In this document: piece after piece, positions 22,063-34,989 of the stretch
Numbering within the stretch: position 1 is the first letter of the stretch
Layout of the letters: each line of letters starts with the position of its first letter
Assembly (NCBI GenBank): GCA_951217055.1
Contig: OX578276.1
Span: 152,017,012 to 152,081,011, forward strand
From: Gerris lacustris
Lineage: Eukaryota; Arthropoda; Insecta; Hemiptera; Gerridae
Reading direction: 5' to 3'
DNA length: 64,000 nt
Notes under the pieces: generated by a model
Told to the model about the DNA's origin: nothing
The model's database searches: none
Seen by the model: the letters and a program-made list of their open reading frames with translations, nothing else
Translations under genes and position numbers: made by a program

Positions 22063-22529
22063 ACGAAACATGTCTATGGGTGGGGGATGTAAAGGAACGA
22101 GGGGTTTGAAGTATTTTGTGGTGAGCGGTTTATACTGGTGGAGTGGAGGGGGGGGGGGGGGGGGGGTGTTGGAGGGAATCTCTAGAGCGCTTCATATTAG
22201 GTTTTCAACCCCCCCCCCCCCCCAAGGATATTATCATAAAGTTGCGAAGTACGTAAGTGGTTTCAGAAAATTAACAAATCGGACGAGTACGTTAACCAGC
22301 ATAAGCGGCTATGCCGTTTCAAAATGGCGGCCGTATAAAAGTTTGTTTTTAAAACTTTTAAACTGTTTATTATAATGACGTCAAACGAAAGCTGTTAGAA
22401 ACATTATTATGTCCAAACGCAAAAAAATAGCTCAAATCGTTTTGATATTATTATATTTTTAAGATTTTTTTTTTTTGGGAGTAAGGGGGGGGGGTGAGGA
22501 GGGGATTTGTTTTCTTAAAATAACTTGAC
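22063..22529. other. Unassigned with paired poly(G)/poly(C)
   Basis: A 19-nt poly(G) (22148-22166) and a 15-nt poly(C) (22209-22223) lie about 40 bp apart and could pair. AAATGGCGGCCG at about 22321 is a shared repeat fragment. Confidence 0.4.
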
Positions 22530-23320
22530 TTATAACAAATTCTTCGCGTCCTATTTCGTATACATTAATGATTTGACATTATATTGTCAAATTTATTTAA
22601 TCTTCCCCCGTTTTTAAATCCTCCAAAATCGTTATAATTTTTTTTTATGAATTATATTTTTAATTATATTTTTTATCCCGGCACAGGAGTGTATTTTTCA
22701 CTGTCTGTTTCCCGTAGTTAATAATAATTATAATTTGATTTAAATTAAAATTTAACTTTCCGTAGTATGAAAACTACCAAAAACTTAAAAATTGAATTTT
22801 TAATTTAGTAAAATTTAAAGAGTGCAGATGGTTGAAATTAATGTGGGGCTATCTGCGGGCTACTCTCGATAAACCGTTCAAATTTTTATGTATCAGATGA
22901 GTACTTTTGAAGATACTTGAGTTATATACATGTATGTTCGTGCGTATGTGGAAGATAATGGAATGGGCTTGCGATTTTTCTGAAGTTCTTAATTTAAAGA
23001 CCGATTTTAAAAATTCAATACGTTTTCGATATCTGGGAAAATGTTTGGTTCCGTGTCTGTCTGTCGCTCCATTTTTGCGAATTAGGTGGTTAGTCATAAT
23101 TACCCAGGGTTGGTCACATATAAGTTTCTCCTCCACATGTGCACAAACATACATTTATTTACATATCTTCAAAAGTAATCATCTGATTTTGCTTCCGAGC
23201 TTACCGAAGGTAACGGAAGCATTGTGTTCACTTTTGAGAACGAAAAACTTTTATGCCTCCGATTTCAAAAATTCCAAGACAGAATTCCGTTTCAGACATC
23301 AAGGAACATTTTTGGTCTCG

Positions 23321-23363
<43 letters not shown>

Positions 23364-23365
23364 GT
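22530..23365. repeat. Composite of family A pieces (A6) with nested tRNA-type repeat
   Basis: The left part is a plus-strand A start (TTCGCGTCCTATTTCGTA) split by a tRNA-derived repeat tail at 22677-22795. It resumes at AGTAAAATTTAAAGAGTGCA to about 22968. From about 22980 to 23365 the sequence is A in the minus orientation, including CTTCCGAGCTTACCGAAGGT. It ends in a (CTGT)n run at 23323-23365. Confidence 0.7.
22677..22795 (+). repeat. tRNA-derived repeat S2, 3' tail
   Basis: It begins at CCCGGCACAGGAGTGTATTT and ends at ACTACCAAAAACTT. Its 77-bp tail is identical to both arms of the palindrome at 26707-26919. The tRNA-like head is missing. Confidence 0.7.
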
Positions 23366-23374
23366 GTCCGCGAA

Positions 23375-23700
23375 TTATGAAACGTGCGACGATAACTTGA
23401 GTAAATGTCGACCGATTTAGATGAAATTTGGTAGACATGTTCATTTTACCAATGCTCAGGACGAGTTTGTTGGACAACGTTATCCGTCCAAGCGTTCTCG
23501 AGCAACGCTCGCGTAAACGTGAACTTTAAATTTAAAATTGGAATTTTAGGTCGGGGAAAAAATCTAACTTCATCTATTCAATGAGACAAACATTTTTTTA
23601 AAATACAATTTTTTAGTAAAACCAACAGCGACACCGCTATGAAGTGTTAAAGATCGCTAAAACTATTAATAGTTTTTACAAAATAACAATATTACAATAA
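23375..23700 (+). repeat. Family G fragment, copy G2
   Basis: It runs from GAAACGTGCGACGATAACTT through GATTTAGATGAAATTTGGTA, GTTGGACAACGTTATCC and CTCGCGTAAACGTGA. The 5' hairpin segment is missing. Confidence 0.75.
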
Positions 23701-25017
<1,317 letters not shown>

Positions 25018-25530
25018 AAAAAATCGGTCCGAGACAACTCAGACAAACTTTCTCATATACGAGTTTATAATTAGTTAGCCCTGTGTTTCTATTTATTAGT
25101 TTTCGTATGTACATTCAAAATTTATCATAAAAATATCTTCTTCTGGGCGAGGGATCGAACCCGGCCTCTCTCCGTCTGCGTTCTTAGCTATTTTCTAGAT
25201 CTTCCAGATCTTTCCCGAGAAAATGGCTTATATCGTTATAGATTCGTATTTAAATGGACTATATTTTAGAATTTTTTAATCAAAATCGTCGGAACCGTTT
25301 TCGAAAAATAATTTTATCACGTTTTTTCAGAGATTTTGGGGGGTAGCGCCCCCAAATTTAGAGCCAAAGTTAATTTCTCGATTTCGCCTCGGGATATGAT
25401 TTTTCTGAACATGTATGCCAAATTTCGTCAAAATCGGCCCAATAGTTTAGGCTCCTGGCATCTGCACAGACAACAGACAGACAAAAACCACTATTTTGGA
25501 CTCAGGGGAGCTCAAAACGAGTAAACCTGT
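25018..25530 (-). repeat. Family C repeat, copy C4 (truncated)
   Basis: It runs from CGGTCCGAGACAACTCAGAC to CTCAGGGGAGCTCAAAACGA. The terminal hairpin side is missing. Confidence 0.82.
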
Positions 25531-26706
25531 TGGCACCTCGCAGTGGATTCATCTTAATTATTCTTTAAAAAAAATGCACCTCTTTAAGTTCTCAGACGAA
25601 AAGACTTAATTTATTTGACACAAAAAAATTATTTGACAAAAAAAGAACGTTGTTTTTTTGTTTTATGACAAAGAATAAGTACATATTTTTACCCAGGGCG
25701 TCCTCCTGTTTCATTTTACAGCCCACATGAACCTATTTCCGTTAAACAAAAATTTCATCCCTTAAACCTTAACCCCTAGTTCTTTAGAAGTTGGGTCAAA
25801 CAAAGGAATAAAAGTCTCACTTTTGCGATATTTCGATCCCTCCTTGGATCATTCTCAAGCTAAAAACATAATTTATTCTAATATTAACAATCGGACACAC
25901 AATTAAAATTACTATACATAACATTAACAATTACATTTATATATTTTTTAAAAAACACTATTTAGAAATTGAAACCTCACTAACTTGACTGTCTAGAAGA
26001 TAACATCATGATGATTATTATTATTTTAAAATCGGTGTGGATGTTAAAAAGTAGTAAAATTGAATCATAGTGATTCTCGTCATTTAGCCTAAAAATAGAA
26101 AATCCTAAATTATTAATTTTTGTCAAAGTTCATGTGAGTTATTAAACCAACCAATTGTAATCTTAATTTAATAATTAGATTTGTAGGTACTTACTGAAAG
26201 CAGTTTCTGTTTATTGCACTATTAGTTTAAAATTAATAAATCCATTATTTTAATGTACGCAAGTTTCTCATATTTAATTAAAAAATATATAATTTTCTTT
26301 CTACTCCTTTATCACTTCAACTTATCTTTCACTGAGCAATACTTAAACTTATGCACTAATCCAGATTAGTTTGCGTGGTCAGTGTCTATTGTATTGCCTG
26401 GTTTAGTAGAGGTTAGACTTAAATCACATAAAAAAGGTCACCTTATTCCAATTAAAATTTTAACAATGCAAAAATTGAATTAACAAATAAAATAACTAAT
26501 TAATCAAAAGTATTACTGTTAATCATTAATTAAATGATAGCAACAAAAACTAAAAATTGCATTCTAATACCTAAAACCACTCTCTATGTTGTATCTACGT
26601 AACAGTTATTATTCCACCTAATTTATTTAATTTGTTGTAGAATTCCAGCGTAGTGCTTGTTTAACTCCCTGCAGTCTTTTTTGAAATTAATGTTAATTCA
26701 ATTTTT
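25531..26706. other. AT-rich, with block I and Penelope-type fragments
   Basis: 25740-25795 matches the left edge of block I (CCGTTAAACAAAAATTTCAT and CCTTAACCCCTAG). Just right of it, near 25800-25875, the minus strand reads GAGAATGATCC...GGATCGAAATATCG, the layout of Penelope-type ribozyme ends. The rest is AT-rich and unassigned. Confidence 0.4.
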
Positions 26707-26919
26707 AAGTTTTTGGTAGTTTTCATACTACGGAAAGTTAAATTTTAATTTAAATCAAATTATAATTATTATTAACTACGGGAAACAGACAGAGAAAAAT
26801 ACACTCCAGCGCCGGGATTTGAACCACGGGCCTCTATATTATTCCCGTAGTTAATAATAATTATAATTTGATTTAAATTAAAATTTAACTTTCCGTAGTA
26901 TGAAAACTACCAAAAACTT
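26707..26919. repeat. Perfect 77-bp inverted repeat made of S2 tails
   Basis: 26707-26783 and 26843-26919 are exact reverse complements over 77 bp, separated by 59 bp. The spacer holds the T-arm half of the S2 tRNA-like head in minus orientation (GGATTTGAACCACGGGCCTC). This looks like a head-truncated minus S2 copy joined to an S2 tail in plus orientation. Confidence 0.92.
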
Positions 26920-27037
26920 GAATTTCGAATTGATTGTACAAGGTACAGGTACTAATTGAGTACTTTATAATTATAAGCGTTAATTCTTGGTTTAGTTCTA
27001 ATGTCATAAATATTGACTGTCTAAATGTATATGAATA

Positions 27038-27226
27038 TTGAAAGCTTGGATTCGGGACTAGTTATCGATTACGGCAGTGAAAAATCATTCTCCTGCGTAG
27101 CTTAGATGGAAGAGCGCTAAACTGGAAATATAGAGGCCCGTGGTTCAAATCCCGGCGCTGGAGTGTATTTTTCACTGTCTGTTTCCCGTAGTTAATAATA
27201 ATTATAATTTGATTTAAATTAATGTT
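27038..27226 (+). repeat. tRNA-derived repeat S2, full head
   Basis: The region near 27095-27165 reads like a tRNA gene. A-box-like TAGCTTAGATGGAAGAGCG is followed by B-box-like GTGGTTCAAATCCC. It continues into a non-tRNA tail, TTCCCGTAGTTAATAATAAT, shared with 22677, 26843 and 41340. It interrupts the end of the Penelope remnant on its right. Confidence 0.75.
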
Positions 27227-27641
27227 AAGTTCATTCTTGGAAATATGCAATGCCTCTAAAATTAATCTTTTTTTATTGTTATTTTCAACTGTAAGTATTT
27301 TGGTGTCGGCAAAATTAAATTAGTGGTTCATTTGTTTGGAATGGACCGCGAGCGCTGTTTTGTCGTCGTTCGCTTTCACGTTATTTTCATGCTGCTTCCT
27401 CCTGTTTGCCTGGTTTCACCGATGTAGACTCGTGGGCAATCTTGACAAGGTACCTCGTAGACTATTCCCATCATGTCTGCTGTCTTGAGCTTATCTTTTA
27501 GTTTCGTATAATGCTTATTCTCTAATTTGTTAATTGGTTTGAAACCAAAACTCACCTGACAGTCAAACTTTTGGTAAAGAGTTGAAATTCCTTCCGAGAG
27601 ACCTTTGATATAGCATAAGCTTGAAAATTTCTGGTTTGGGT
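27208..27641 (-). pseudogene. Penelope-like element, GIY-YIG endonuclease region, remnant 1
   Basis: The minus strand reads KFSSLCYIKGLSEGISTLYQ, then QVSFGFKPINKLENKHYTKL, GIVYEVPCQDC and RVYIGETRQT. After a frameshift it continues KQHENNVKANDDKTALAVHS, and beyond a stop RLILEALHISKNELNINLNQ. The series YIKGLSE, GIVY..PC.DC, YIGET, K.ALA.H and the closing LE..HI.K...NLN is the classic C-terminus of Penelope-like elements. At least one frameshift and one stop make it non-functional. Confidence 0.8.
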
Positions 27642-27654
27642 TTTTATTTATTAA

Positions 27655-28012
27655 TTAACTTAACCCCTAGGTTTTGAAGAATGATTTCTTGGGGCTTCCC
27701 TGTAAATTTCCTAAATTTTGTTTTGGGTACTTTCGTCAGGTGGGTTGCAGGTTACAGGCAGACTGACATGCGCAGGAGTGTGTAAAGGTCCTTGTTTTAT
27801 CCTGCGGTCCCTGAAACAAAGCGGGAAACAATGAAATAAATTAGAGAATATTGTGTTGTTAAAACATAAAATCAATAAAGTACATGATAGACTGTGAGGA
27901 AGCTATGTGCCACACTAATTAGCTTACTATGTTTTTACCTTTTATTGTTACACCTTTTTCTTTTTATTTCATATTATAGTAATTAATGTTAATTGTTTTA
28001 GTAATGACTTTA
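27655..28012 (+). repeat. Block I, copy 1
   Basis: About 357 bp nearly identical to 29075-29435 in the same orientation, from AACCCCTAGGTTTTG to GTTAATTGTTTTAGTAAT. It contains a family A start fragment in minus orientation. A short piece of its left flank also occurs at 25740-25795. Confidence 0.85.
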
Positions 28013-28749
28013 TGTGGTTTGTTTTATTTGTCCCTTTTTTCGTAACTTCATAGGATTTTTGTGGGTCGTTGAAGGGTTTGAAATAACTTATCTTCACACT
28101 TTTCGTTTGACATTTGGCTATATTTCGCCCCTCTCCGAGGCATATACGTGCCTGAAAACATCCTTTTACATTTTTTTCATATAGTTAGGTAACATTAATT
28201 ATTTTGTAAGTTAACTGGTTGATAATACATTGTGACATGAAATATAACAGAACATATATATATAAAATGAATAAAAAGACATACCGGGCATAAGTCGAAA
28301 TTTTACATTTTTATGTGTTGATAAAAACCAGGTCAAAATCTCTAACGTAGTTAGATTTGTCAATTTTGATTATAATAATTGTCGCTCCATCTTCTAAACT
28401 GTTCAATAATAAAATATTTAAGGATAACATAACAATTAACAATAAAATCACAGAAAAAAAAGGAGAAAACTCGTAACAATTCAACATAGATAAGGTAACT
28501 ATAACTATAGTAACCTAGGTTGAAACCTACCTAGTTTTGTTTTTTATATATTTATGTATCAAACTAATTTATTTCTAATTATTATTTTAATTTAGGACTG
28601 ATTATTACTATTATTATTTTACACATCAACATTTAACATTCTTTTGAAATTATATATATATATTTTTTTTTTCGTTTTTGGCGGGGGTTTTGATTTGGTT
28701 TTGGGAATATTTATTTTTTATTATATGAGTTTAGTATAGCTAAAAATAA
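28013..28749. other. AT-rich, unassigned
   Basis: No gene or repeat match recognised. Confidence 0.4.
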
Positions 28750-29032
28750 TATTTGTTGATGTCTTTTGTATCGGGTTTAAAATTCATGGTGTTGTTTGTC
28801 ATGCTTATGTATGCTGACTCTAGGTACTTTCGTTTTGATTCATTTTGTTCGGTATCTAATATTGTTATATTGTTAGGATCTATTTTATGGTTGTTATTTT
28901 TGGTATGAATGGTAAGGGCAGTCTTATCATTTTTGGCTTTTATGTCATAACTATGCTATTTCAGTCTATTCTCTTATTTTTGCATCGTTTCCCCTATATA
29001 GACTTGGTCGCAGTCCTTACAGCTAATTTTAT
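28750..29032 (-). pseudogene. Penelope-like element, GIY-YIG region, remnant 2
   Basis: The minus strand reads KISCKDCDQVYIGETMQK, then ENRLK, HSYDIKAKNDKTALTIHTKN and ITILDTEQNESKRKYLESAY followed by ISMTNN. The CKDC..VYIGET and DKTAL..H signatures identify the GIY-YIG part. Two in-frame stops (TAA after MQK, TAG after ENRLK) break it. It differs clearly from remnant 1, so two lineages are represented. Confidence 0.75.
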
Positions 29033-29074
29033 GAACCTATTTCCGTTAAACAAAAATTTCATCCCTTAAACCTT

Positions 29075-29435
29075 AACCCCTAGGTTTTGGAGAATGATTT
29101 CTTGGGGCATCCCTGTAAATTTCCTAAATTTTGTAAACATTATTAAATTTTGTGTTGGGTACTTTCGTCAGGTAGGTTGCAGGTTACAGGCAGACTGACA
29201 GGCGCAGGAGTATATAAAGGTCCTTGTTTTATCCTGCGGACCCTGAAACAAAGCGGGAAACAATTAAATAAATTAGACAATAATGTGTTGTTAAAACATA
29301 AAATCAATAAAGTACGTGATAGACTGTGAGGAAGCTATGTGCCACACTAATTAGCTTACTATGTTTTTACCTTTTATTGTTACACCTTTTTCTTTTTATT
29401 TCATATTATAGTAATTAATGTTAATTGTTTTAGTA
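29075..29435 (+). repeat. Block I, copy 2
   Basis: Direct duplicate of 27655-28012 with few differences. It sits immediately right of Penelope remnant 2, just as copy 1 sits right of remnant 1. The pair therefore looks like one structural unit of Penelope fragment plus block I. Confidence 0.85.
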
Positions 29436-29669
29436 ATTTTACTTTTTATTTTTATTGTGAACAAAATGTCTTCTATTAGTTTATCATGTGTCCTACTTGT
29501 GGCCTTTTGCTGTTTAGGTTTGCATGTAGCAATTGCATTATATTAATATGTAATACTATAAATTCTGTATCAATGAGCATACGAGAAACTTTTTTCGATT
29601 TGGTCGGAAACATTTTTAAAACTCCTTTTTTTAGGGGGACTCGGGGGACCTTAAAAAATGTAAGCCTTT

Positions 29670-30335
29670 TTACATTCAGCTATTCCCACTGTTTCTCCCT
29701 GCTTTATTTACACCCCAAAATACTTCTGCGGTGCAGCATCGAAGGCAGTGAGTGTTTACATTATCGCTTCACTTACTTTCCATTCCATCTCGGGCAATGG
29801 AGAACGTTGAAGAAGACGCAGCTTCAGCGACATGTTTCATTCTGTCCTTTATATAATAAACTGTTTCTATTGATACTTCATTTGTTAATATTCCCCAAAT
29901 TGTTCCGATATTATTAAGCGTTAAAGTTTCAACTGACAATATTTTCAAAATGGAGGCAGATATCAAAATGAAATTTAGTGGGAATGTTTGTCTTATAAAG
30001 AGGTATAATTGCTGCAAGTTTTTGAGCAATCGGGAAATTTTTCAAAATTTTACGTCTTTTTTAAATATTTGCTAACTCAGCAACATAGGTTTAAGGCAAG
30101 TAAGTATAAGAGCAGAGTGTAAACACTCCCTGCTCCTTTCGCTGCCTGTTCTTTTAACTTCCGCGCAAAAAAACCCTACGACGGGAGTAATGGGCAGCCC
30201 AAGTAGGGAGCATGGACAGTGCGAGTAACCTCTTTACATACTCACTCTATTTTTTTCATGCCCACTTTACCTGCTCACATTTACGGAAGTGGGCTAAATG
30301 TATACGAGACATTGCACAATCTCTAAATGACTTCT
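29670..30335 (+). repeat. Dispersed repeat J, copy 2
   Basis: Counterpart of 13835-14745 without the F1 insertion. It ends near CATTTACGGAAGTGGGCTAA. The frames visible in it do not match those of copy 1, so I do not call a gene. Confidence 0.8.
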
Positions 30336-31480
30336 TCGCAATTACATTATCTTTGGAATGAAGTTCCTTATCGCACGTTACAGCGTCTGGAGCCCGGGAT
30401 TGAATCCGAAATAAACGACCGTTAACGAAATCGACCTTCACGAAATCGACCGATGACGATAAGTTGACCGATGTACAGTTGAAATTTGGTACACATGTTC
30501 ATTTTACCAATGTTAAGGAAGAGTTCGTAGCACAATGACATCCACCCAAGCGTTCGCACGCAACGCTCGCGTAAACGTAAGCTTCAAATTTAAAATTGGA
30601 ATTTTAGGACGGGAAACAATTCTAACTTTATCTATTCATTGAGACAAACAACTTTTATTAATAATTTTTTTTTAGTACCGCACTTTGTAGTAGGCTATGA
30701 AATATTAAAGCGGACCTAAACTTTAAAATAGAGAAAACAATGTTTTTACCAATATCTTACGTTATAACGTAACGACTTTAATAAAACTTCATATACTAGT
30801 ACATTACGCGTCTAGTGCGGAAAGTAGCATTTTGCATGCGAGTGTGGAGTTTGCACCCGAGCCATAGCGAGGGTAGTAAAACCACACGAGCAAAGCAAAA
30901 TGCCGTTTTCGCACGAGTTGAGTACCTTACTATATCTACGATTGTTAAATTTTAATAATAAATACAGAAAAAAAAATAATGAACTTCCTGTATGTAAAGT
31001 TTGGTGTTGGTTGGAATGAAAGTCCATTTTAATTTCTTTTTTTATTTTATTTTACAAAGCTTTTTATATTAACAATGTATATTATTAATCGTAGATAAAA
31101 TAATATACATAGTCTAAAGTACAATTGAAACAGGCATATAAAATTTCAACCTGATACAAGTAGAAGTTGTTGTGTAGTGAAGAGGTACATTTTATAATAT
31201 TTTAAATGGGGTAGGCCGGGGCGTGAGGGCTATAGGGAATAGTTCTGTTGCCTCACTACTCGACTCTTTACTACAATCATTCTCTTTAAGTATAAACTCA
31301 TCATGATTAACTATTTTCTTAATATTCAATACATATTTATTGTAAGAAGCTCGCTTCAATCATAAGTAAAAGCTTTTCTTTTAATTTTGCCTTAACCCCG
31401 CCATGTATAAGTAGTTAGCATCGTATACTTATCAGTGTGATGTTATCATTTATTTCTCTATGCATACGCTTCACTATAAG
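30335..31480 (+). repeat. Family G repeat, copy G3 (with D-type insertion)
   Basis: The most complete G copy. It has the end hairpin GGAATGAAGTTCC then TTAT, the core TTGAAATTTGGTACACATGT, the AAGCGGACCTAAAC block, and after an interruption CTAAAGTACAATTGAAACAG to CTTATCAGTGTGAT. The interruption at about 30795-31100 is family D hairpin sequence. Confidence 0.8.
30797..31100 (-). repeat. Family D remnant, copy D5 (hairpin plus eroded body)
   Basis: Starts with the long hairpin module (GTACATTACGCGTCTAGTGC to CGTTTTCGCACGAGTTGAG), then CTACGATTGTTAAATTTTAA, and ends near AATCGTAGATAAAATAA. The short reading frame is gone. It lies inside family G copy G3. Confidence 0.7.
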
Positions 31481-32999
31481 AAAGTAAAACAAAAGGCGAA
31501 AACAATTTTTAAAATGCAAAATAAAGTAATGTAGTTTAGAGAAGCAATGATGATAAAGGAAGGGAATGCAGGAGTGAGGACTAAACAAGGCAGTATATTC
31601 TGATTATACCGGACCCTGGATGCTGCTTCCCTTTCTATTCTACCGCCATTTATATCACAGGAAATATCTGTCTGTACAGCACAACTCCCCTCCAACAATG
31701 TTTATTTCTACATATTTTTTATATACAACATAAACATTTTGGAATTCCAATGTATACAAATTATTGATAGCACCCTTAGCATGTTTTCTTATGCTTCAAT
31801 CAAAAATAATAGACGAAAATCCCAGATTAGTAATTGATTCCGACTACTACTGTTATAGCTATTGATTCTATATGGTTATTTTCCGGTAAAAACATAAGTT
31901 TGTTCTTGCATCCTAAAGAAAAACCCTTTCCCAACTTCGGAAAGTCATTCTCTTGTTATGTCATTCTCGTGTTATGAGGATGCGTGAAATACAACCAGTT
32001 AACTTCGGGTAGTACTGCAGGCACACCGCCAAGGAGAAGAAGCTGATAAGTATCTAAGTTAATAGTGTTGGGTCAGGAGAAAGTGCCAACATCACTTGGC
32101 GGGACAGAAAGTTGATTTCACAACTTTTTTGGACCACAGATTTGGCGGGGTGTTTTTTTTTTTTACCACACAAGTAGTTTTTGGTCAGATTTCATGACTT
32201 TTTGTACGGTTCCTAAGGAAGGATTCTCTAAACTGTTTATTCCCACACAACAGGTCTGGAGATTGGAGAGCTGCGAGACCTATAACATTGAACCCCCCCC
32301 CCCCCCCCATTGTTGACCCATTTTAGACTAAATTATAGATCCATAATAGACTAAATTGACCCATTTAGACTGTTCGCTAGCTTGGTTTCTCGCTCCGCGT
32401 TCAGCGTAGGAATGAGTTATCTAAATTTGATAGTGTATTGATGCAGGAATACACTAGGGCCCTAGATGAAACCAAAAAGCCCTCATTCATTAAAATTGGT
32501 TCAGTAGTTTAGGCTGTAGGTGCGTCAACGTAAAATGAAGGAAGAATAAGAAGTCATCCAAACTACCATTTTTCTCTACTTCTACTTGACCGATTTTTTT
32601 TTTTCTATTTTGATCTACAGGACACGGCCTTCAAAGATATTAAAAACATATTTAGGTAGCTTGTACGTATTTCACGCTGCAGACCCTCAAAAACCCTAGT
32701 TTGTCACCTACAGTATATTATACACTGGCAGATTTCGTGAAATTTTGTCTTTTTGACTTGGCGGGGCGGAACGCTCCTGCGTTCCTAAATACAGATCAAT
32801 ATCAAATTCCGATACTGTAGATAATACCAAACATTCTTCAAGACGTCATTTAATTCATGTTTACAAATACATAATTTAGTTAGGTAACAACCTTACAATA
32901 AATTATATATTCACTAAGGTGGAAACGTTTCAAACTCATTGCATGTTTTGGACAGGTCGTTACTTTACAATAAAGTAGTATAGCAATAATGTTAAAATA
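31481..32999. other. Unassigned; one hairpin and partial A-like core
   Basis: No gene recognised. Near 32770, GGAACGCTCCTGCGTTCC is a perfect hairpin. Near 32483 is TCATTAAAATTGGTTCAGTAGTTT-like sequence, similar to the family A core, so 32390-32800 may be one more end-hairpin repeat. A 16-nt poly(C) run is at 32293-32308. Confidence 0.35.
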
Positions 33000-34178
33000 A
33001 CAATAGAGTACATGATATGATGCGAGGAAGTTATGTGCCACACTAATTGGCAGAGTATTTTTTAATTTATATTTTAAAATTAATTGATACTAATTAATTT
33101 TAGACTTGTGGGATGGTTTGAGGATTACTTTTGATGGACCAGACCCGACCTGTTTGTATGAGATTCGAGGAACTGAACACCAAGAGAGACAATCAACTGA
33201 AAAAATCATTAGACAATTGTTTTACATTGTTAGAGGGGGTAATATGAGTTGGAGGGGGGACACCGAGTTTAAAATGACGAAACAAGGCTTGTAATATACA
33301 AACAGACCGTAGGATGACATTTTAAACACACTAGCACACTGTTAGTGAGGTGTTTTCTCTGTGTGGCCGGGGGGGGGGGGGGGGGGGAGATGAAATATGT
33401 GTTAGGAACTCGGGGTTATGGAGCGAGGCCCCCCTCCCAGGACGGCGCCACCGGCACCCAGTCAATAATTCCCTATTCATGTAAAATTTCACCCCTTTCT
33501 CACTTCACCTTAGAGTTTGTACCTCGCTCTCTCACACGGTTACAACGTCGAGTCTTTGGCAAGGGGGGGGGGGGGGGGGGCGGCCATTAGGTCGATTAGA
33601 CTAGGTGGCAAAAAATACTCCTCTCACACACGTACACACGTCACAGATAACCACACAAACACAATACCGACTTCACCACACTCTAACAAAACAACATTAT
33701 TCCCTTTTTAAACACACACACACTCAAGCGCTCCTGACAAATTCCCTACCCTATACTAGTAAAATTATGAAATATGCCGCTACTTATCAAGCAAGCCTAC
33801 CACAATTCATTTCCTAATCCCTACTTAATCTATATAAATAAAATCCTACTTACGTTTCGGCATTTCTCACATTTGCCCTTTATTTTTTATTTCCACGTTC
33901 TTTTTACCACAACTTAGCTGAAAAGAAATAGTAATAGTAATTGTACCTGTCTGTTTGTTTGCATGACTAAACCATATTTTGACTAACTTTTGCCATATTT
34001 AGTCAAATCAATGTTTAATCATACTAACAGACGGACCGATATAATTTTGGTTCCGAGCTTACCAAAGGTAACGGAAGCCATGTGATCGTTCTGAAGAACA
34101 AATATATTTTATAAATATTCTGACAGCATGGTATATTCAATAAAAAATATTGGTAAGGCGCGAAGTCTCACGTAAAAA
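33000..34178. other. Unassigned with two long poly(G) runs
   Basis: 33000-33055 is a family A start fragment (minus). Poly(G) runs of 19 (33369-33387) and 18 (33563-33580) flank GC-rich sequence. The small open frames there run through the G runs as poly-glycine and are not credible genes. A family A end fragment (TTCCGAGCTTACCAAAGG) lies near 34050-34110. Confidence 0.4.
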
Positions 34179-34869
34179 GGGTTTCGTTGGTATTGTAAAC
34201 ACAAAATTAGAAGGGAGGGGGGGGGGGGGGGGGCAGAAAAGTTTTTTTGACAAAATGGCGCGCAAAATTAAACGTTAACCACAAGTGTTATACATTTTTG
34301 TAATCTACTCTTGAATACCTTTCATTTGATACCCCACTCAAAATTTTTAAAAAATATTTTTTTTCGAGTGACGTGAATTATCCGCCTTCTTGGATTTCCA
34401 GTAGATCAGATCAAAAATTGCTAATCTTATTTTTTCTATGGCCCAGCAGACCGTACATTTTGCATATTTTTCTATATTTTTAGTAACAGTGGAAATACGA
34501 TTTTAGGGGGAGCACGACAAATTTCGATGTTTTTTGACAAAATGGCGCCGAAAATTAAACACTATCCCTAAGTGTTATATATATTTGTAATCTATTCTTC
34601 AATACCTTTCATATGATACCCCACTCAAAATGTTTAAAAAATATTTTTTTCGCGCGTCGTGAATTATTCGCCATTTTGAATTTGAAGAGCTGATAATTTT
34701 GAGTTCGCTATATTTTTCCTATGTGCGCGTCAAAACGATCTTTTATACTGGAAAGTTTCACGTTTTTATCTCTTTTCGTTCAAAAGTTATTGGAACCATA
34801 CAGAGTGACAGACAGACACAGGAACGAAACTATAAGGGTCTCTTTTTTTTGGTTTTACCAACGAAACCC
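34179..34869 (-). mobile_element. Family Q MITE-like element, copy Q1
   Basis: About 690 bp with 13-bp terminal inverted repeats GGGTTTCGTTGGT and ACCAACGAAACCC. The right end carries the subterminal hairpin (GGGTTTC pairs with GAAAC further in) and the CTGTCTGTC-type patch (GACAGACAGACAC on plus). The middle has two tandem-like halves around TTCATTTGATACCCCACTC. A 17-nt poly(G) run is at 34217-34233. No transposase. Confidence 0.75.
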
Positions 34870-34989
34870 TAAAAAGGAGGGAAGAGCCAATCATAGCTCG
34901 AGATTTTCTCATGTAACCTTCTAGATTCAGCTTTTCCCGCAACCCGCAACCTTTTTGATGCTGCGACCCTATAAATTGTGTATTGCATA

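Noticed and set aside
22907..23380. 157-codon open frame
   Set aside because: Lies across two opposed family A pieces and ends in a CTGT microsatellite; no conservation in other A copies.
29486..29917. 143-codon open frame
   Set aside because: Partly in repeat J; not conserved in copy 1 and no domain recognised.
33345..33711. Glycine-rich small frames
   Set aside because: The glycine stretches are just translated poly(G) runs.
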